The notes: generated from the letters alone by a model not told the origin. 64,000 nt of DNA from Spisula solida (GCA_947247005.1 OX365946.1:52602734-52666733); one strand, 5' to 3'; numbered from the stretch's first letter, positions 49,409 through 63,164 are shown. Made by a program: numbers and translations.

Positions 49409-50769
49409 ACGTGGTGCCTAACACCCGACGTAAATGCGATAGTGTTGGCTTTAAGCTATCAGTGCATTGGATCAGTGTTAGTATCGACTCATTGAAGTAA
49501 CGTAAAATTTCGATACATCTAACACCGACTAGTGGAAAAATGCGGGTGTGGACTGTCCAGACAACTCGTGAAGCCAACCGGCTTTGAAACAGTCAATGTT
49601 TAACATTCCGTCACCACAACTCCAGGATGTTCTAAGTCTGTAAAAGTTCATTGTGAAGAAATCGACTTTAAAGATATTGACCTCTCTATATCAGAAACTA
49701 GATATAAAACAAAATTGCATAATAAAGTTATTGTTTATCGTTAATGTCACAATGTTCTAAGTCTGTTCAATATATAGATTTTGAAAAGTGCTTTGAACTG
49801 AGGTGACGGAATTTCGTCTTTATTCCATAATTTGTCTGCTGAAAACGCATGCGCTTGATCTCTTACCTGAATATGCATCGATATCGTATTAAACATGTCT
49901 TAGTTGTGATTCACGGTACAGCATATTTGAACGTGTAGTTACATGATAAAAGTGCGCTATAAATTATGATAAAATAATAATAATAACAAGAGCTGATAAG
50001 ATTAACCTTATATTTCTAACCATGTTAATGTACATGACTGTCTTATCGCGTATATCAGAAGAACTCACAAATTTATTTTGACAATTGTCTTTTCCCTGTC
50101 TGAACATATACGACATAGTAGACATTGATTTACATCTGCACTGCGTAATGACATTTTTAAACTAAACTAAACCTAAAGACATCTGTAACAAGTTGTGGGC
50201 TGAAAATCTTAAATTAAACACAAGGCTCACACAAACTGACAATGTTCAGCATACGTAGGCTGACCACGTGTTGTGATTAACTAGTATGGCTGCAGACAAT
50301 AGCCTACAAAGCAATTGTAATAATGATACATAATCGACATATGACAAAATGAAAGTCAGACATTGCATTAAAATAACGTTTTACGTAATACGCGTCTCTG
50401 TTATACGGCCAGTCATGACGGAGTTATGCGGAAACCCTGATATTTATACGAAAGACAAGAGTTTAATATTCGTATTCGGTGGCATATATGATAAAGTAAT
50501 GGATAGTCATCATCGGTATCAAGTGTTTCCTTGCCACAAACAGTGCCGATGTCTAACATGGCTACAACATTATAGAGGCTTTAAAACCAACTCATATAAG
50601 AATAGTAATATGGGATAATGGTTATGCTCATATGCTCATATTAATTTTAATTGATATAAATTGTATGTCGACAATTTAAGGACGGGATAATAAGTGCAAT
50701 TTTATACGCTCGTTTTTTCACAAAGTTACATTTTTTAAGCAAGGTCACATGTTCACAGACGGCATCCTG
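49409..50769. other. no gene identified
   Basis: AT-rich sequence without repeats that I can link elsewhere. Confidence 0.45.
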
Positions 50770-50980
50770 TCAACACATCACAACACAGCGTGTGGCTAGC
50801 CACGACTTCTGTCTACAGCGTGGACATACCACGTGGTATGTGACGTATTCTTTGGCTAAGAACGCAAGTAGAAATCTATCTACTAAAAGTTAAAAACATC
50901 CGTAAATATTTCATTTTTCGACCAATGTTAAACATTTTCGGTCACATACCACGTGGTATCTCCACACTGGTCTTCATTGT
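50770..50980. repeat. inverted pair of E-box modules
   Basis: Two copies of the 14-bp palindrome ATACCACGTGGTAT (50826-50839 and 50946-50959). The first is followed by 'gtgacgtattctttggcta' (minus-strand module). The second is followed by 'ctccacactgg' (plus-strand module). Confidence 0.6.
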
Positions 50981-52829
50981 ATTTCCATATTGCCGACTTT
51001 TCTATAATTTTATTAGCTACTCATATAATTATGTTTCAATCATAAAAAATGTAGCTGTTAATCAAATAACCTCTGCCTATATTAGGTATACCCTGTATCT
51101 TAAAATGGAAAGTCCCGTTTACGCAATAGAAACATTCTTCCAATGCTTGAATACTTTTGTTTGCGATGGCAAGGTGTAACTTATAAAATCAAGGGAATTG
51201 AAGGGATAGTAACCGGTGCATATACAATTGATATAAAACACCACTTTAATCATTATAGATATATACATGTATATACATTGCCATTATATACAGAATTATA
51301 AGAGACAGTATCAAATATCACATATCTTATTATCACATTATATCTCAATCACTATATATCGGTAGTTTAAATCCAAAACACCTACGTTAATCTGTCCTTA
51401 AAAGCTGCATTAAAACATTAGTAAAAAACTGAATTTTGTAAATATGGTGCTGTTGCACTAATTAGAAAATTAGTGAAAGAAAACATATCTACGTAGTCTG
51501 ATTAACGGATGTGTTTTAGGTGAGAAATAAAAAGAAGGGAATATGCAATTAGGAATGTAGTACTCTGCTTTATTAAAGATAAAACACAGATTACTGGTAG
51601 ATTCTATCAGCCAATATTCTAGAATTGACAATACATCATAACATAGTAACCGCTGCACTATCGTCTTCCTCGGAACGCTATTCAGTTATGTGTCATGTTT
51701 TAACGGTAACGCGTGCTTACCTTGCTTTCCTCTATGTGTATCATAGATAGGTGAAACTGCTGCTTGTATTAGTATGTTGCACAGGAATGGAAAACATACA
51801 GATACCGGATGGTCTCATATAGAATCCTATAGTTTTATTATTCAACTTTTACTCGACGTTATACGTGTATACGACATTTTAAAATTGATTGAAAAAATGA
51901 CTTTTTACACAAATTTTGATTCCCGTGTTGCATTGATAGTAACATGGTCATGTTTTATATTGAATAAAACTTTGAAGTGTAAGCTTTCTATTGATGTATG
52001 ACAAGGACATATGAGGTCAATCATTTTCTCGTGGTATTCGGTTATAATGGAGCCACATATTATGGAACACCCTGTACTTCTATAACAAGCTACCAGTATG
52101 CGTGCGACAACTCAGCTATAAACATGTAATAGATACTCCTTTTGAAATGGTATCGGTATTTGTCTAAGGGAATGTATCATCCTTAATTGAATAGAAGGGG
52201 TCTATGATTCGTATAAGGATTTAATATCAGACCCTTATTCAATCCCCTTTGTTCCATCAATGTTACATTTCGTCGTTCGACCCCTTTTATTTCATCAGGG
52301 CGACCAAAGACCCCTGAAGAGAAAGATTAATACGATTCAAAGTCGGGGTAGACCCCTTCTAATCCCTAAGGTCAAGAATTAATTTTAATTGAACTGAAAT
52401 TTTCTTTCATCGTAAACATGGGTTAGAAATGATCAAGTTTCGCGCTACATATACGCCCCACGTTTCGCAGTGACCCCGTGGCAACAAAATTGCTGGCGTA
52501 AAATGTTAGCAGCTAAACACTAAATTGGTAAGGTTGTTTGTTTCTACGATGTAGGCAATTTTGAGAATACATGTATTGAACGGGTCTAATAGCTATTTGA
52601 TAATTAATTAACGGGTATGGAACCGATTAACGGGTATCCAACCGTTCTATAATACAAAATGTAATTAATTAAAGGGTATTTAACCGTTCTATGATATAAA
52701 ATGTTATTAATTTAAGGGTCAATTTCTATAATGATAGAGTACTATATTGCGTGTGACTGCGTTGGTCAGTTAAATCATGTGCTGCACAATCCGGTTGATT
52801 TGTATAAACAGTCATGTATAACGCATGAT
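50981..52829. other. no gene identified
   Basis: 'ggaacaccctgtact' at 52060 resembles a mariner-like end. No paired end and no exon are seen. Confidence 0.4.
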
Positions 52830-53133
52830 CAATTAGGCCTTTTCGACTGGGCTGTTCTGTGGAGTAGGTTATAGTCTGGTTCCCGTCCCCAATATTACTG
52901 TACTCTTAAAGTATTACTACTGTAACATTGAGTCGGGAACCATGCCATAACATAGGCAGTCAGCACGTACCCTATTTGGACCTGAAACACTCCCCCAGCC
53001 AAATCGGATTTACCACTGTTTATCTATCTTAATAGGTAAACATGAGAAGGTTGAATTGGCTGGGGGAGTAGTAGGGTACGTGCTGGTTGCCCATGGGTCA
53101 TAACAACAAATCAGCCCAGTCGAAAAGGCCAAT
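52830..53133. mobile_element. multi-hairpin inverted-repeat element
   Basis: Outer ends 'aggccttttcgactgggctg' and 'cagcccagtcgaaaaggcc' are inverted. Inside are two further inverted pairs: 'ggttcccg' with 'cgggaacc' (52881-52942), and 'cagcacgtaccct'/'ctcccccagccaa' with their reverse complements (52963-53085). Confidence 0.75.
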
Positions 53134-53362
53134 TATTGTATGATATTATTTTTAAGGTTGATTGGCTGTTCTCATGCAAACGTGATTTTTAACCAATCAA
53201 ATAATATGTATATGGTACAAAATGATAACCCATCTACAAACACACCTCTCTTCAGCAACAACGGTTCTTCAACATGTACGTCAAGTCATGTAACCGTGTC
53301 TTCAGCAATAGCATTAATAAAATATACACGTATTACCAATTCAAACACACAAAATGAAACAA

Positions 53363-53895
53363 TGAGCAGCAACAAAGAACAGCAGCAAATAGCAACAACA
53401 AAGAGCAGCAGAAAAGAGCAGCAGCAAATAGCAGCAACGAAGAGCAGCAGAAATGAGCAGCAACAAAGAGCAGTAACAAAGAGCAGCAACACAGAACAGC
53501 AATAAAGAGCAGCAATAAAGAGCAGCAACACACAGCAGCAACAAAGAGCAGCAACAAAGAGCAGCAACAAAGAGCAGCAACAAAGAGCAGCAACAAAGAG
53601 CAGCAACACAGACCAGCAATAAAGAGCAGCAACAAAGAGCAGCAACAAAGAGCAGCAACAAAGAGCAGCAACAAAGAGCAGCAACACAGACCAGCAATAA
53701 AGAGCAGCAACAAAGAGCAGTAACAAAGAGCAGCAACAAAGAGCAGCAACAAAGAGCAGCAACACAGAACAGCAACACAGAACAGCAATAAAGAGCAGCA
53801 ACAAAGAGCAGCAACAAAGAGCAGAAACAATGAGCAGCAACAAAGAGCAGCAGCAATGAGCAGTAACAAAGAGCAGTGACAAATAGCAGCGACGA
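53363..53895 (+). repeat. 13-bp 'aacaaagagcagc' array
   Basis: About 40 copies with single-base variants. Because 13 is not a multiple of three and the unit lacks stops on one strand, all three minus-strand frames are open (Cys/Leu-rich). They are by-products. Confidence 0.95.
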
Positions 53896-55618
53896 AGATC
53901 AGCAGCATCCCATTACCAGTCAATGTCTTAAATGCTGCGTTAGTGGAAAATCAACATTCTCCATAGCATTGTTATTATGTTGGCTAGTACTACGTGTACA
54001 TTAAAAGATACATGTACTTTATATGGTGTTGTATGCACTATTGCAGCTATCATTTGAACAACAGCCACATTTCCCTTTCCATAGCCATGGTATATCAAAT
54101 AAATAATACAGTCGATTTTTCCAACATCAAAACTTTTTTTGTTAATGATTCCTACTGAAAAATAAAAACAATGTATTGGTTTGCCCCTAGTCTACCTCTG
54201 TGTCCACATTCCACCAGTGTCATCTTATGAGTAATACTGAAGTGAAATATTTAGTACATGGAAATGTACTACGGTAAAATCACATATTTTGTCACATGGG
54301 ATGTTAAATTTCTTGAATTTTGATTAAAACACTTTTGCTTGGGGTCGGACGTTCGTGGATTACAGAACATGAAAGGGTAAACCCTTGTCTGAATTCAGAG
54401 GTCGATCGCGGGCAATATAATTCAAGTTCGAGTTCATTAACGAAAACAACAAAAATTCAACTCTTTCGAAAAATAATAATTTAACAGTAGTGGTCAAGTA
54501 GTTCGGGTATGTGTGTTCTTGATATCAGATTAATCAACTGGTCAAGTGGTCATTTAAGGTCAACCGCCGGTTCGATTCACCCACGGGTCCCGTATATTCG
54601 ACTATTTTTCACTCTTCAAAAGCATTTTATGGAGTCGGCAATAAACATTACGGTGAATTAAGATAATATCTACAAAACTGCAAATCTGTTTTAACCTCTA
54701 GGCAACCATAGCTGTCAAACTACTGTGAAATATCCGTATTTACCATTTTTTACCTGGGTGAGTTAAGGTGAAACTGTTTCTGCAATCAGCAAAACATCGC
54801 CTTGTGCATCACACGTAAAAGTTTTTAACAGGTCGACAAGCATAGTCAGGTCACTGAATGTATACAAACTCAAGGAAACCGCATTACTGGTATGCCGGTT
54901 GTTTTGCTTTGCGCATAAAATTGTAAAAAAAGCAAAAGTGATAAAGCGTTTATTGCTCAAAGATTTTATTTCAATGTCGTGGCATTAAATGTCCTGCTGA
55001 GAAATGAATTAACACCGATATAATAAGACATGCAATTAAAACCAAGTAATTAAAGCAAAATTTAAAGCCTTGTATGGGGAGGCACAATGGTGGGAGGGGT
55101 TAAACTCCGTGAAAACACGTACAGGCGGAACGTACTGTTGCCACATGTTGAACTTTAGTATAGTATCAATGAAAGCGTGGCAAATGCGTTCTATGCTAAT
55201 AAGGTGCATATAATGACAATTGCTTTATCAAAATCTGCTCATCTATTCTGACGTCGGCTTATAATTAATATGAAGATTAGAAGGAAAAACTGCTGTTAAG
55301 TACGGATATTATTTTAGAAGATGTTGCCCATTAGAAGATAGTCGGTCTGGATGAAGATTGAGTGCACGGCACAAACTATGCTAAACTCTGCAATATTCTC
55401 AGATGTTTTCAATGTCAATACAGTAATGTGTGCAATTTTAAGCAATACGTATACGCAAATAGTATGAACTATATTGATAAAACACAATACATGAATATTC
55501 TTTATTTTTATACTAGTATTTCACTGCTTTATTTTAATATTTGTATAGTTTTTAATAATAAGTCAAACATTATCGAGCCGAGCATAGCCTTTATTTGCCA
55601 GTCAGCTTTCTGCTGAAA
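53896..55618. other. no gene identified
   Basis: 'ggttcgattcaccc' near 54572 is a B-box-like trace of a tRNA-derived repeat. No coding exon is supported. Confidence 0.4.
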
Positions 55619-55706
55619 CATGGCAGGCATATGTGTGCCTCCACCCGTATTTGAACCCGGGTCGCCAGATTAGACGCAAGCGCGCTAACTACTGAGCTAC
55701 GGAGGT
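55619..55706 (-). pseudogene. tRNA-like sequence (decayed tRNA or SINE head)
   Basis: On the minus strand, 'cctccgtagctcagtagtta' contains an A box and 'gggttcaaata' a degraded B box. Acceptor-arm bases CCTCCG and TGGAGG can pair. The anticodon and T arms do not pair properly, so a working tRNA is unlikely. Confidence 0.45.
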
Positions 55707-58700
55707 CAACAGTCATAACATTATTTTAACTTGATTTCCCTTGATTTCAAGTTCCTTATGATAGGACATCAGACTGGAAAAGTCGATAGATGACTAATGG
55801 TTGGTCGCCTTTACATTGCATACAACTGAGCAATTATTTCCAACATGATCGCTCCATGAAATTGGTAAATAACCACTTCCGGTTTACATGTTCCAGCGCT
55901 TCCGGTCCATCTTCCAGCGTCTCACATTTCATGTGTCATGTTTACATTTACATTTCTAAATAAAGAGAAAATTAGCGTACATTATTCACAAGACATCGCC
56001 TAGTCCTATCTAGGAGCTTGTTACACGTGATTATTGAAGGGTTGACACTGGCATCGGGGACAATAGGGGCCATTGTTAGGGGTCTGAGTAATTAGAACTG
56101 AAATACTGTAGAACACTTAAAACTTGTCATTATGGGAATGAATTGGCAATTAGCGGGTTAACTATTTTCTAATTTACTGAAAATATAATTAAATAGCAAT
56201 TTAATTTCGGAAAGAGTTTGTGAAAGTTGAGACAGGGATATTAGATACAAGATACACGGTATCATTACGTCATTGAAAACGGTTCAATCATGGTATTTTA
56301 ATAAAGTGGAATCGAAAATTTATTCCGCTTCTTTCAATGTTCAATGTACAAAGATGTATTAGCATAACCGCTCGTATTAAAGTCCCAGTAATTACGATAA
56401 TGGAGATGGCAACTTAATAACATAAAGAAAAATGTCCATGCATTAATAAAAGATTTGCTCATATTATCAGCGTTAAGTATCTTTTTAGAACAGTTTTTGT
56501 TAAATTAAAAAAAAATTTCGTCAGAATACATGAATAGAAGCGTTTTTCTAAGACACTGCAACAACTTATCCGAACTAAGACCATTAAACGCGGGCATCAT
56601 GATGATGTAACTATGTTTCTACTGTTTAAGTACATGCATGTGTTTGTGCAAGCTGTGTCCTTAACCGTTAAATGTATGCTATAGAATCTAAGGCCAAGAG
56701 ATGTTTTCGGAACATGCTTAAAAAATTGCTCAGGTTGGTCGACTTTTTAACATAGCCAAGGAGCTGATGGATATCAAACAGCTAATATTTAAGTCTGGTA
56801 GTCATGCTTCTTAGAATTTAGGCGTTAACACCTTAGTATCGATGCTCTTACCATCAAAACTTACCGCGATCCTTAATAGTTTAATTTGACTTTTCATTCC
56901 AAAATAGGTCAACATGTTGTCTTAACTCGTTTCTTGATTCCCATTAAGGCTCGGGAGAAATCATACAAGATACATGAGAAAATCGGGTCTGGGTTCCAAA
57001 TTAGTATTGAGTCTATTTTAGTCTGTGTTTAAGTTGTGACACTTGAAAACGATCATTGTTAGATTTAATGGGAGTCATCATTTTTCGTTGAGGAGCCAGA
57101 AATTCCTGATATCTGATAGTGGTAGGAGGAAATAGCCTTCCTCAATTATAATCATTTAAACTAATGTGTCAAAAATGTATTTCTGTAAGGGGCCGTATAT
57201 CATCCTATTAAGGCACTTCATGGCTGTCAGGGGCTGGCCCCTTTAAGGAAAGATGGAATTTAAGGGGCTACTCCTTGGACAACGTATTGTTACTGGATAT
57301 TGTGTAATTGGAAAATGACACATTGTCATGGTTGTGATTTACCACAACTTGGTTAAAAAATGACGCCACTTCCGGTAAAGTTCCAGCCTCGATTTCAATT
57401 CATTTAACGATATTTGATGGTTCTTTTATATCAGTTTATTTTCAGCTACACAATAACTTAAAAATGACAAAACAGTCATGAAATGACGAAATCAATCGTC
57501 ATCCACGTGTGTTAATATCTTCGACATTAGACATCTGGGCGAAATCCAACATTAAAAAGAATCAAGAGAGTTTGACACATCACTATTCGTGCATCTGAAT
57601 TTATGGATTTTGAACAAAAGTCCCGCCCATTTTATGACCTTAATAGTATTTGTATTAACAACTGTTTGGTAACTAATGATCCTGTTCTATTAATAATCCG
57701 AGTATTTAAGATCGTATCGATTTTACCGGTAACAGTTGCAGATTTTTGTCATTTGCATTTTCCACGATAACGACACAATTGCAATGGAGATTGGTACCTT
57801 CAATAGTCCACAATCAATTCATAATTACCCGTTGTGAGTGTCAAGAACCTCGTTCTGATATTGTCGTCTGTTTTGACACTCTTGAGTAATGCACACTCAT
57901 TTGGAATGACACTTTTATTTTAAGAAATCTAATTTAGTTTTGCTATCGATTTAGATGCATTTTAAAGTAGTATAAATTACATGCTGTATTCAGCGTATTG
58001 AAAGAACACTGATTTGTCATTTTCGGCAACCATTGCATATTCTTAACAATGTTTTGATCATTGTTGAATTTATACCATTTTACCGGGGGAAACAAGAAGA
58101 AAATTTGGCATTTGTTTCATGCAGATGAATAACTGAATAAATATTGTTTCAAAAGTCATCCGGGCGTGAGAATCTGCCATAAGGACTTGAGTTGCGCAAT
58201 TGTTTTAACCTTATATCATATTAAACGTACGCAGCAACAGAAATGACATGATGCCACAATCTCCAATATAATTCATTGTGTATCTATTCGAATTACATTT
58301 GTATAAGCCAATCGTGTAGGCTCGGCCATTCTGTATCTGTATCTGGGTAGTTTCCTTCTATAAACTCAGAGACACTCCGTCTTCAACGAATATCTTCTAA
58401 TCCTTATGAATATATCCTTACGATACCAGTTGAGCATATACACGTTCATATTTCAAACCCAACTCCACGAATATTATGGCACTATTTCACTATTCAAGAC
58501 CGTTTGTCTCCAGTAATTGCTATCAGGTCAGTCGTGGTCTAGGAGAAGCTTTATGGAAGTCATGAGACAATTTGTGATATAGGATGGAATCGTAATGAAT
58601 CGGGTGATATAGGAAGAAATCGGGATAACATCGCCGACTAGGAATTCCTCAGTGGGACCAAGGCTTAAAGACCTAGGTGATCAAAATGTTGTACATTGTA

Positions 58701-59160
58701 TAACCAAGGCGATGCGTCAATCATTGTGTCCCTTCAGTAGGATGTCTGAACCAGCGTTCACTGGTTTGTGATGGTCTAGCCAAGTAACAAAATTGGTATG
58801 TGAGTTTTGAATTAGGTGTACGTATCTTTATAACTTACCCCTGCGCCCTCTCTATATATTCGATAACATTCGACGACGGGGCACGGATCAAAATATCGGA
58901 TAAAGGTGATCAACTTTTCACACTAAACCTAAATATGATATATCTAACAAAATGATGTCAAAACAAGCAAGGTTTTTGAAATTTGTATGCAACGCATGAA
59001 ATGTAGATGCATTTAAGGGGGTATAAGACTCTAATCCAAATTGGGGTAGTGCATGTTTCTTTCAAATGCGTTTTTTGTTTTAAGTTGTTGGATACAATAA
59101 GCATGGCATAAATGCATTATGATGTAAATTTACTCAAGAGGTTAGACAAAAAAATATTAA
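55707..59160. other. no gene identified
   Basis: The longest stretch without recognised repeats in the window. No open frame longer than about 60 codons and no exon with good splice sites was noticed. It could be intergenic or intronic. Confidence 0.45.
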
Positions 59161-59161
59161 T

Positions 59162-59525
59162 TCCGCAAATGTCTTCAATGACTACACTACAAAGACCCCA
59201 GGATGTGTCACTGACATGATAGACAACCCTCTAGAAGTGCGTCAAAGACATAGTCGGCTGTGCATGATGTACAAGATCAACAACCAACTTGTCAAAGTTG
59301 ATGACGACATCCGAAGAGATGATGCCCGCACCAGAGGGCTACACAGACTATACCAGGAGCGTATTACGGACTAAGTACTTGCCAACTCCTTCTTTCCAAG
59401 GACTGTGAGAGACTGAAACCTCCTTCCAGACAGTACAGTTGCTGCACCAACATTGGTTGCATTTAGGACACTCCTGTAGGCAGCCATACTTCATCACTAG
59501 AAATGACACTGTGTACATAGTTTTA
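59162..59525 (+). pseudogene. non-LTR retrotransposon (LINE) 3' coding remnant
   Basis: One frame reads through 'KTPGCVTDMIDNPLEVRQRH', 'RLCMMYKINNQLV', 'NSFFPRTVRD' and 'NLLPDSTVAAPTLVAFRTLL'. This is the C-terminal tail that follows the reverse-transcriptase domain in many invertebrate LINEs. Three stops interrupt it (TAA 59372, TGA 59414, TAG 59477); the TGA replaces the tryptophan expected after RD. The 5' part, including the catalytic reverse-transcriptase motifs, is missing, so this is a dead 5'-truncated copy. Confidence 0.8.
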
Positions 59526-59608
59526 ATAGACATTTATGACTTTTAACCTTGTGTGCCACCACCACGCTCACTTTCATTGAGTTACGTACGTTCTATTAAG
59601 AACCCAAC

Positions 59609-59658
59609 TCAGTAATAGGAAGAAGAAGAAGAAGTAATAGAAGAAGAAGAAGAAAAGA
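59609..59658 (+). repeat. GAA/AGA microsatellite tail
   Basis: 'gaagaagaagaagaag' and 'agaagaagaagaaaaga' lie about 90 bp after the LINE remnant and may be its simple-repeat tail. Confidence 0.6.
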
Positions 59659-59659
59659 G

Positions 59660-61115
59660 AGAAGAATTTCATTGCAAATCTATGCTTACTGTATCCAACC
59701 AATTTCAATTTGAAGATAAAATACTTGAAAAAAACAACAAATGCACTATCCCACTATAGATTCGACTCCGTGCCCTTTAGAATTAATTAAGAGTATGTAT
59801 TATATCGTGATAACAATACGATACATCCTATATAATGTTGCTCACGAGAGGGGTTCATGCTCCTATTAGTAAAGGCCCACCAAATTAAAGGTGTAACAAA
59901 AGACGCGATGAGATCTGTCATGCATTGTAGTGACTATAAATCCCATATCTAAATGTGCATTTTACTCTTTTGTAATTCAATAATACCGATTGCGAAATAC
60001 TTGTAACGATCGCTATGGGGAGGGGGGGGGGGGGGGGTAATTGGATTAATATGCACACTTTGTAAGCCTTGTAGAATCGTATGACAGTATATAAGTCCAA
60101 CAAATAACCCTAGTGAAACCGTTTATAAGCAGAAATCCACTGAACGATTATTCCCAAAAGGCTTCTCTAAAACAGATTATTTAGTTTCACAGGTGTCTGG
60201 CCAATACTTTTACTAAATTGTATCATAGTTCGTTTTTCCTAACAACTTCGATTTCATTGCGATATTAACGGAAACACGCCCGTTGTTACTAAACAACGCT
60301 TAAAGCATATAATTAGTACACAAATTACATCAAATGTTATATAACATACATTTGTAGCGTAGACGTAGACCTAACGTTATCTGATGTTTTCCGTCAACTA
60401 TACCTCGAACCTAGCCATATCAACACTCTACAATTCCCAAAAGACCTGGGCAGGACCGGGTAGTCCTTTGCCGGGTTACCACAGTTTGTGTTCGGTTGTA
60501 TAAAATCATACCAAGTTTGTCAAATAATCAAGTTGGCGAGTAAGTCTTATAAAACGAAAGTTTATTACAATTGCATGTTTCAATCAAACGCTACATGGCG
60601 ATAGTCCGGGTATTAAATGAACGACCCTCGTACTTATATAAGTCCATCAAACCTCCCTTAGTGGTGAGCTAGCTTTGCACTGACGGGATTTTGGGCGTCC
60701 GGCACGTTACATACTCTTTATATACTATCAACTCATAAATTGCCTTCATATCACCGTAGTGACAGATATGTTCCAAATGTGAAATATATATTGCTCTGGA
60801 CATATCCTGTTTATGCTCCGTTAAGCGTCGATTAACAAACATTAGTAGCACGCGTGTACCCTTCACATTAAATGTAACATTATTCACTTGATAGTTTTAA
60901 GGTGACACCTTCGAAAAATAAGAACTGCAATTGCAGAAAACTGGCTATGTAAAAATATGTACGTTTAGTTTTTTTTAAGTACAGATAGTTTGTATGCGTG
61001 TATATATATAATACAATGGTTACTCGTTTATTTGGCTAGTATTACATGTAGTACGTAATGTTATACGAACACTGATACGTAGGTTGTAAGTATACTATTC
61101 GACAGTCTCTTTGGC
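59660..61115. other. no gene identified; poly-G tract
   Basis: A G-run of about 22 bases with one A lies at 60016-60038 and could form a quadruplex. No exon is supported. Confidence 0.5.
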
Positions 61116-61448
61116 GGCCGGGGTCATACAATATAGGGTGGATATAAGCTCCCTACTAAATGATTTAAGTTAGGTCACGAACATGAAACATATAGATGTC
61201 GCCACATGCCCTCGGAGATTGTGTAGCACGATATGTATAGTGTCTTCATCACCACAGTTCTATAGTTCAGATCCGAGTGATGGCCGGGGTCATGCAATAT
61301 AGGGTGGATATAAGCTCCCTACTAAATGATTTAAGTTAGGGCACGAACATGAAACATATAGATGTCGACACATGCCCTCGGAGATTGTGTAGCACGATAT
61401 ATATAGTGTCTTCATCAAGACAGTTCTATAGTTCAGATCCGAGTGATG
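61116..61448 (+). repeat. 166-bp tandem duplication
   Basis: Two copies (61116 and 61282) begin 'ggccggggtcat' and end 'cagatccgagtgatgg'. They differ at only a handful of positions, so the duplication is recent. Confidence 0.9.
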
Positions 61449-61588
61449 GAAGCTATTGTCAACTATATAGTGAACATATCAAAGAAGTTGATTTGCACCT
61501 GTGTTATAGAATGTCATGTTTTTATATCACAAGCAAACTTTCATATTTCAGAGGTATGTTCAATAGTTGATGCCAATCTCTGTCCGAA

Positions 61589-62117
61589 TGCGATATTATT
61601 ACGTCCTATCTCGGTTCGATATTATTACGTCCTATCTCGGTCCGATATTATTACGTCCTATCTCGGTCCGATATTATTACGTCATATCTCGGTTCGATAT
61701 TATTACGTCCTATCTCGGTCCGATATTATTACGTCCTATCTCGGTCCGATATTATTACGTCCTATCTCGGTTCGATATTATTACGTCCTATCTCGGTCCG
61801 ATATTATTACGTCCTATCTCGGTCCGATATTATTACGTCCTATCTCGGTTCGATATTATTACGTCCTATCTCGGTTCGATATTATTACGTCCTATCTCGG
61901 TCCGATATTATTACGTCCTATCTCGGTCCGATATTATTACGTCCTATCTCGGTTCGATATTATTACGTCCTATCTCGGTTCGATATTATAACGTCCTATC
62001 TCGGTCCGATATTATTACGTCCTATCTCGGTTCGATATTATTACGTCCTATCTCGGTCCGATATTATTACGTCCTATCTCGGTCCGATATTATTACGTCC
62101 TATCTCGGTCCGAATGC
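61589..62117 (+). repeat. 26-bp minisatellite
   Basis: About 20 copies of a unit containing 'gatattattacgtcctatct'. Two variants ('ggtccga' and 'ggttcga') alternate irregularly. Open frames across it are by-products. Confidence 0.95.
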
Positions 62118-62560
62118 GTTGTTAATGCGTCCTATCTCGGTCCAAAAGCGGTGTGAGTACGTTCTACCTCTGCAATGTTAGAGCGTTTTATCGGAATACG
62201 ATGTAAGTAAGTCCTATCTCGGCCTGAATGCGGTGTAGTACGTTCTGCCTAGGCCCGAATGCGGTGTAAGTCCGTTCTACCTCGGACCGAATGCGATGTA
62301 AGATCGTTTTATCGGAGTCCAGTGTTAGTACTTTCTACCTCGGTCCGAATGCGATGTTAGAACGTTTATTCGAATGCGATGTAAGAAAGTTTTATAGGAA
62401 TGTGATGTAAGTACGTCCTATCTCGGTCCGAATGCGTTGTTAGAACGTTTTATCGGAATGTGATGTAAGTACGTCCTATCTCGGTCCGAATGCGTTGTTA
62501 GAAAGTTTTATCGGAATGCGATGTAAGTACTTTCTACCTCGGTCCGAATGCTACATCCCA
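62118..62560 (+). repeat. degenerate longer-unit flank of the 26-bp array
   Basis: Units of roughly 58 bp combine 'tacgtcctatctcggtccga' with 'tgcgttgttagaacgtttta'. The 26-bp unit can be derived from one by deletion. Confidence 0.75.
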
Positions 62561-62744
62561 GTATTACTTTTTCAAGATTTTTTTCAGACTCGTTCGAACC
62601 TCATAACTTAGCATTGTGCGGGGTTTCTAACAAAATGTTGTCAAAATTTTCAACTTATGACGTGTCTCAAAATCTCCATTTTTAGCTGGTTTTCTTATTT
62701 CAGATGTTTCGAGAGAATGAAACAAGTCAGTACTATAATAATAA

Positions 62745-62850
62745 TAAATAGTTCATTTTAAAAGGAAACTCATTTGACAATATAAATGGCAATCTTCCAT
62801 GAGATCCTCAACAATGAACAATTGAACAAGAACATTAGTATTTTTTTATA
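62745..62850 (-). repeat. dispersed repeat, second copy
   Basis: Reverse complement of 19555-19680 without the internal duplication. Confidence 0.6.
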
Positions 62851-63164
62851 AAAGAAAAGAGTATTATGGCAAGTTGGCGCTTATGACGTTCCACAATATC
62901 ATGATATTATACTCGCATAGTATTCTGCAAGAACACGACATACTCCCACGAACAAGCGATGAACTTATTATGACTTATACATTTAAATACTACGATAAAG
63001 CTTGGTCAGCAGCTGAACCTCAGCCCTATTGAAGTTTTCCGGCAGCCCTAGATAAAAAAGGCATCAATACTTGGTCGATAGTTAATAAAAGGAGGCGAAA
63101 ACTATGTTGGCAAGAATTACAGCTGTGTTCGTATATACATTGTAGGACCAACATCTGCGCTCGA

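Noticed and set aside
53286..53923. Three overlapping Leu/Cys-rich minus-strand frames that could look like membrane proteins
   Set aside because: By-product of the 13-bp array; all three frames carry the same peptide.
61443..62181. Frames of 182 and 204 codons with ITSYLGPILLRPISVRYYYV-type repeats
   Set aside because: By-product of the 26-bp array in overlapping frames.
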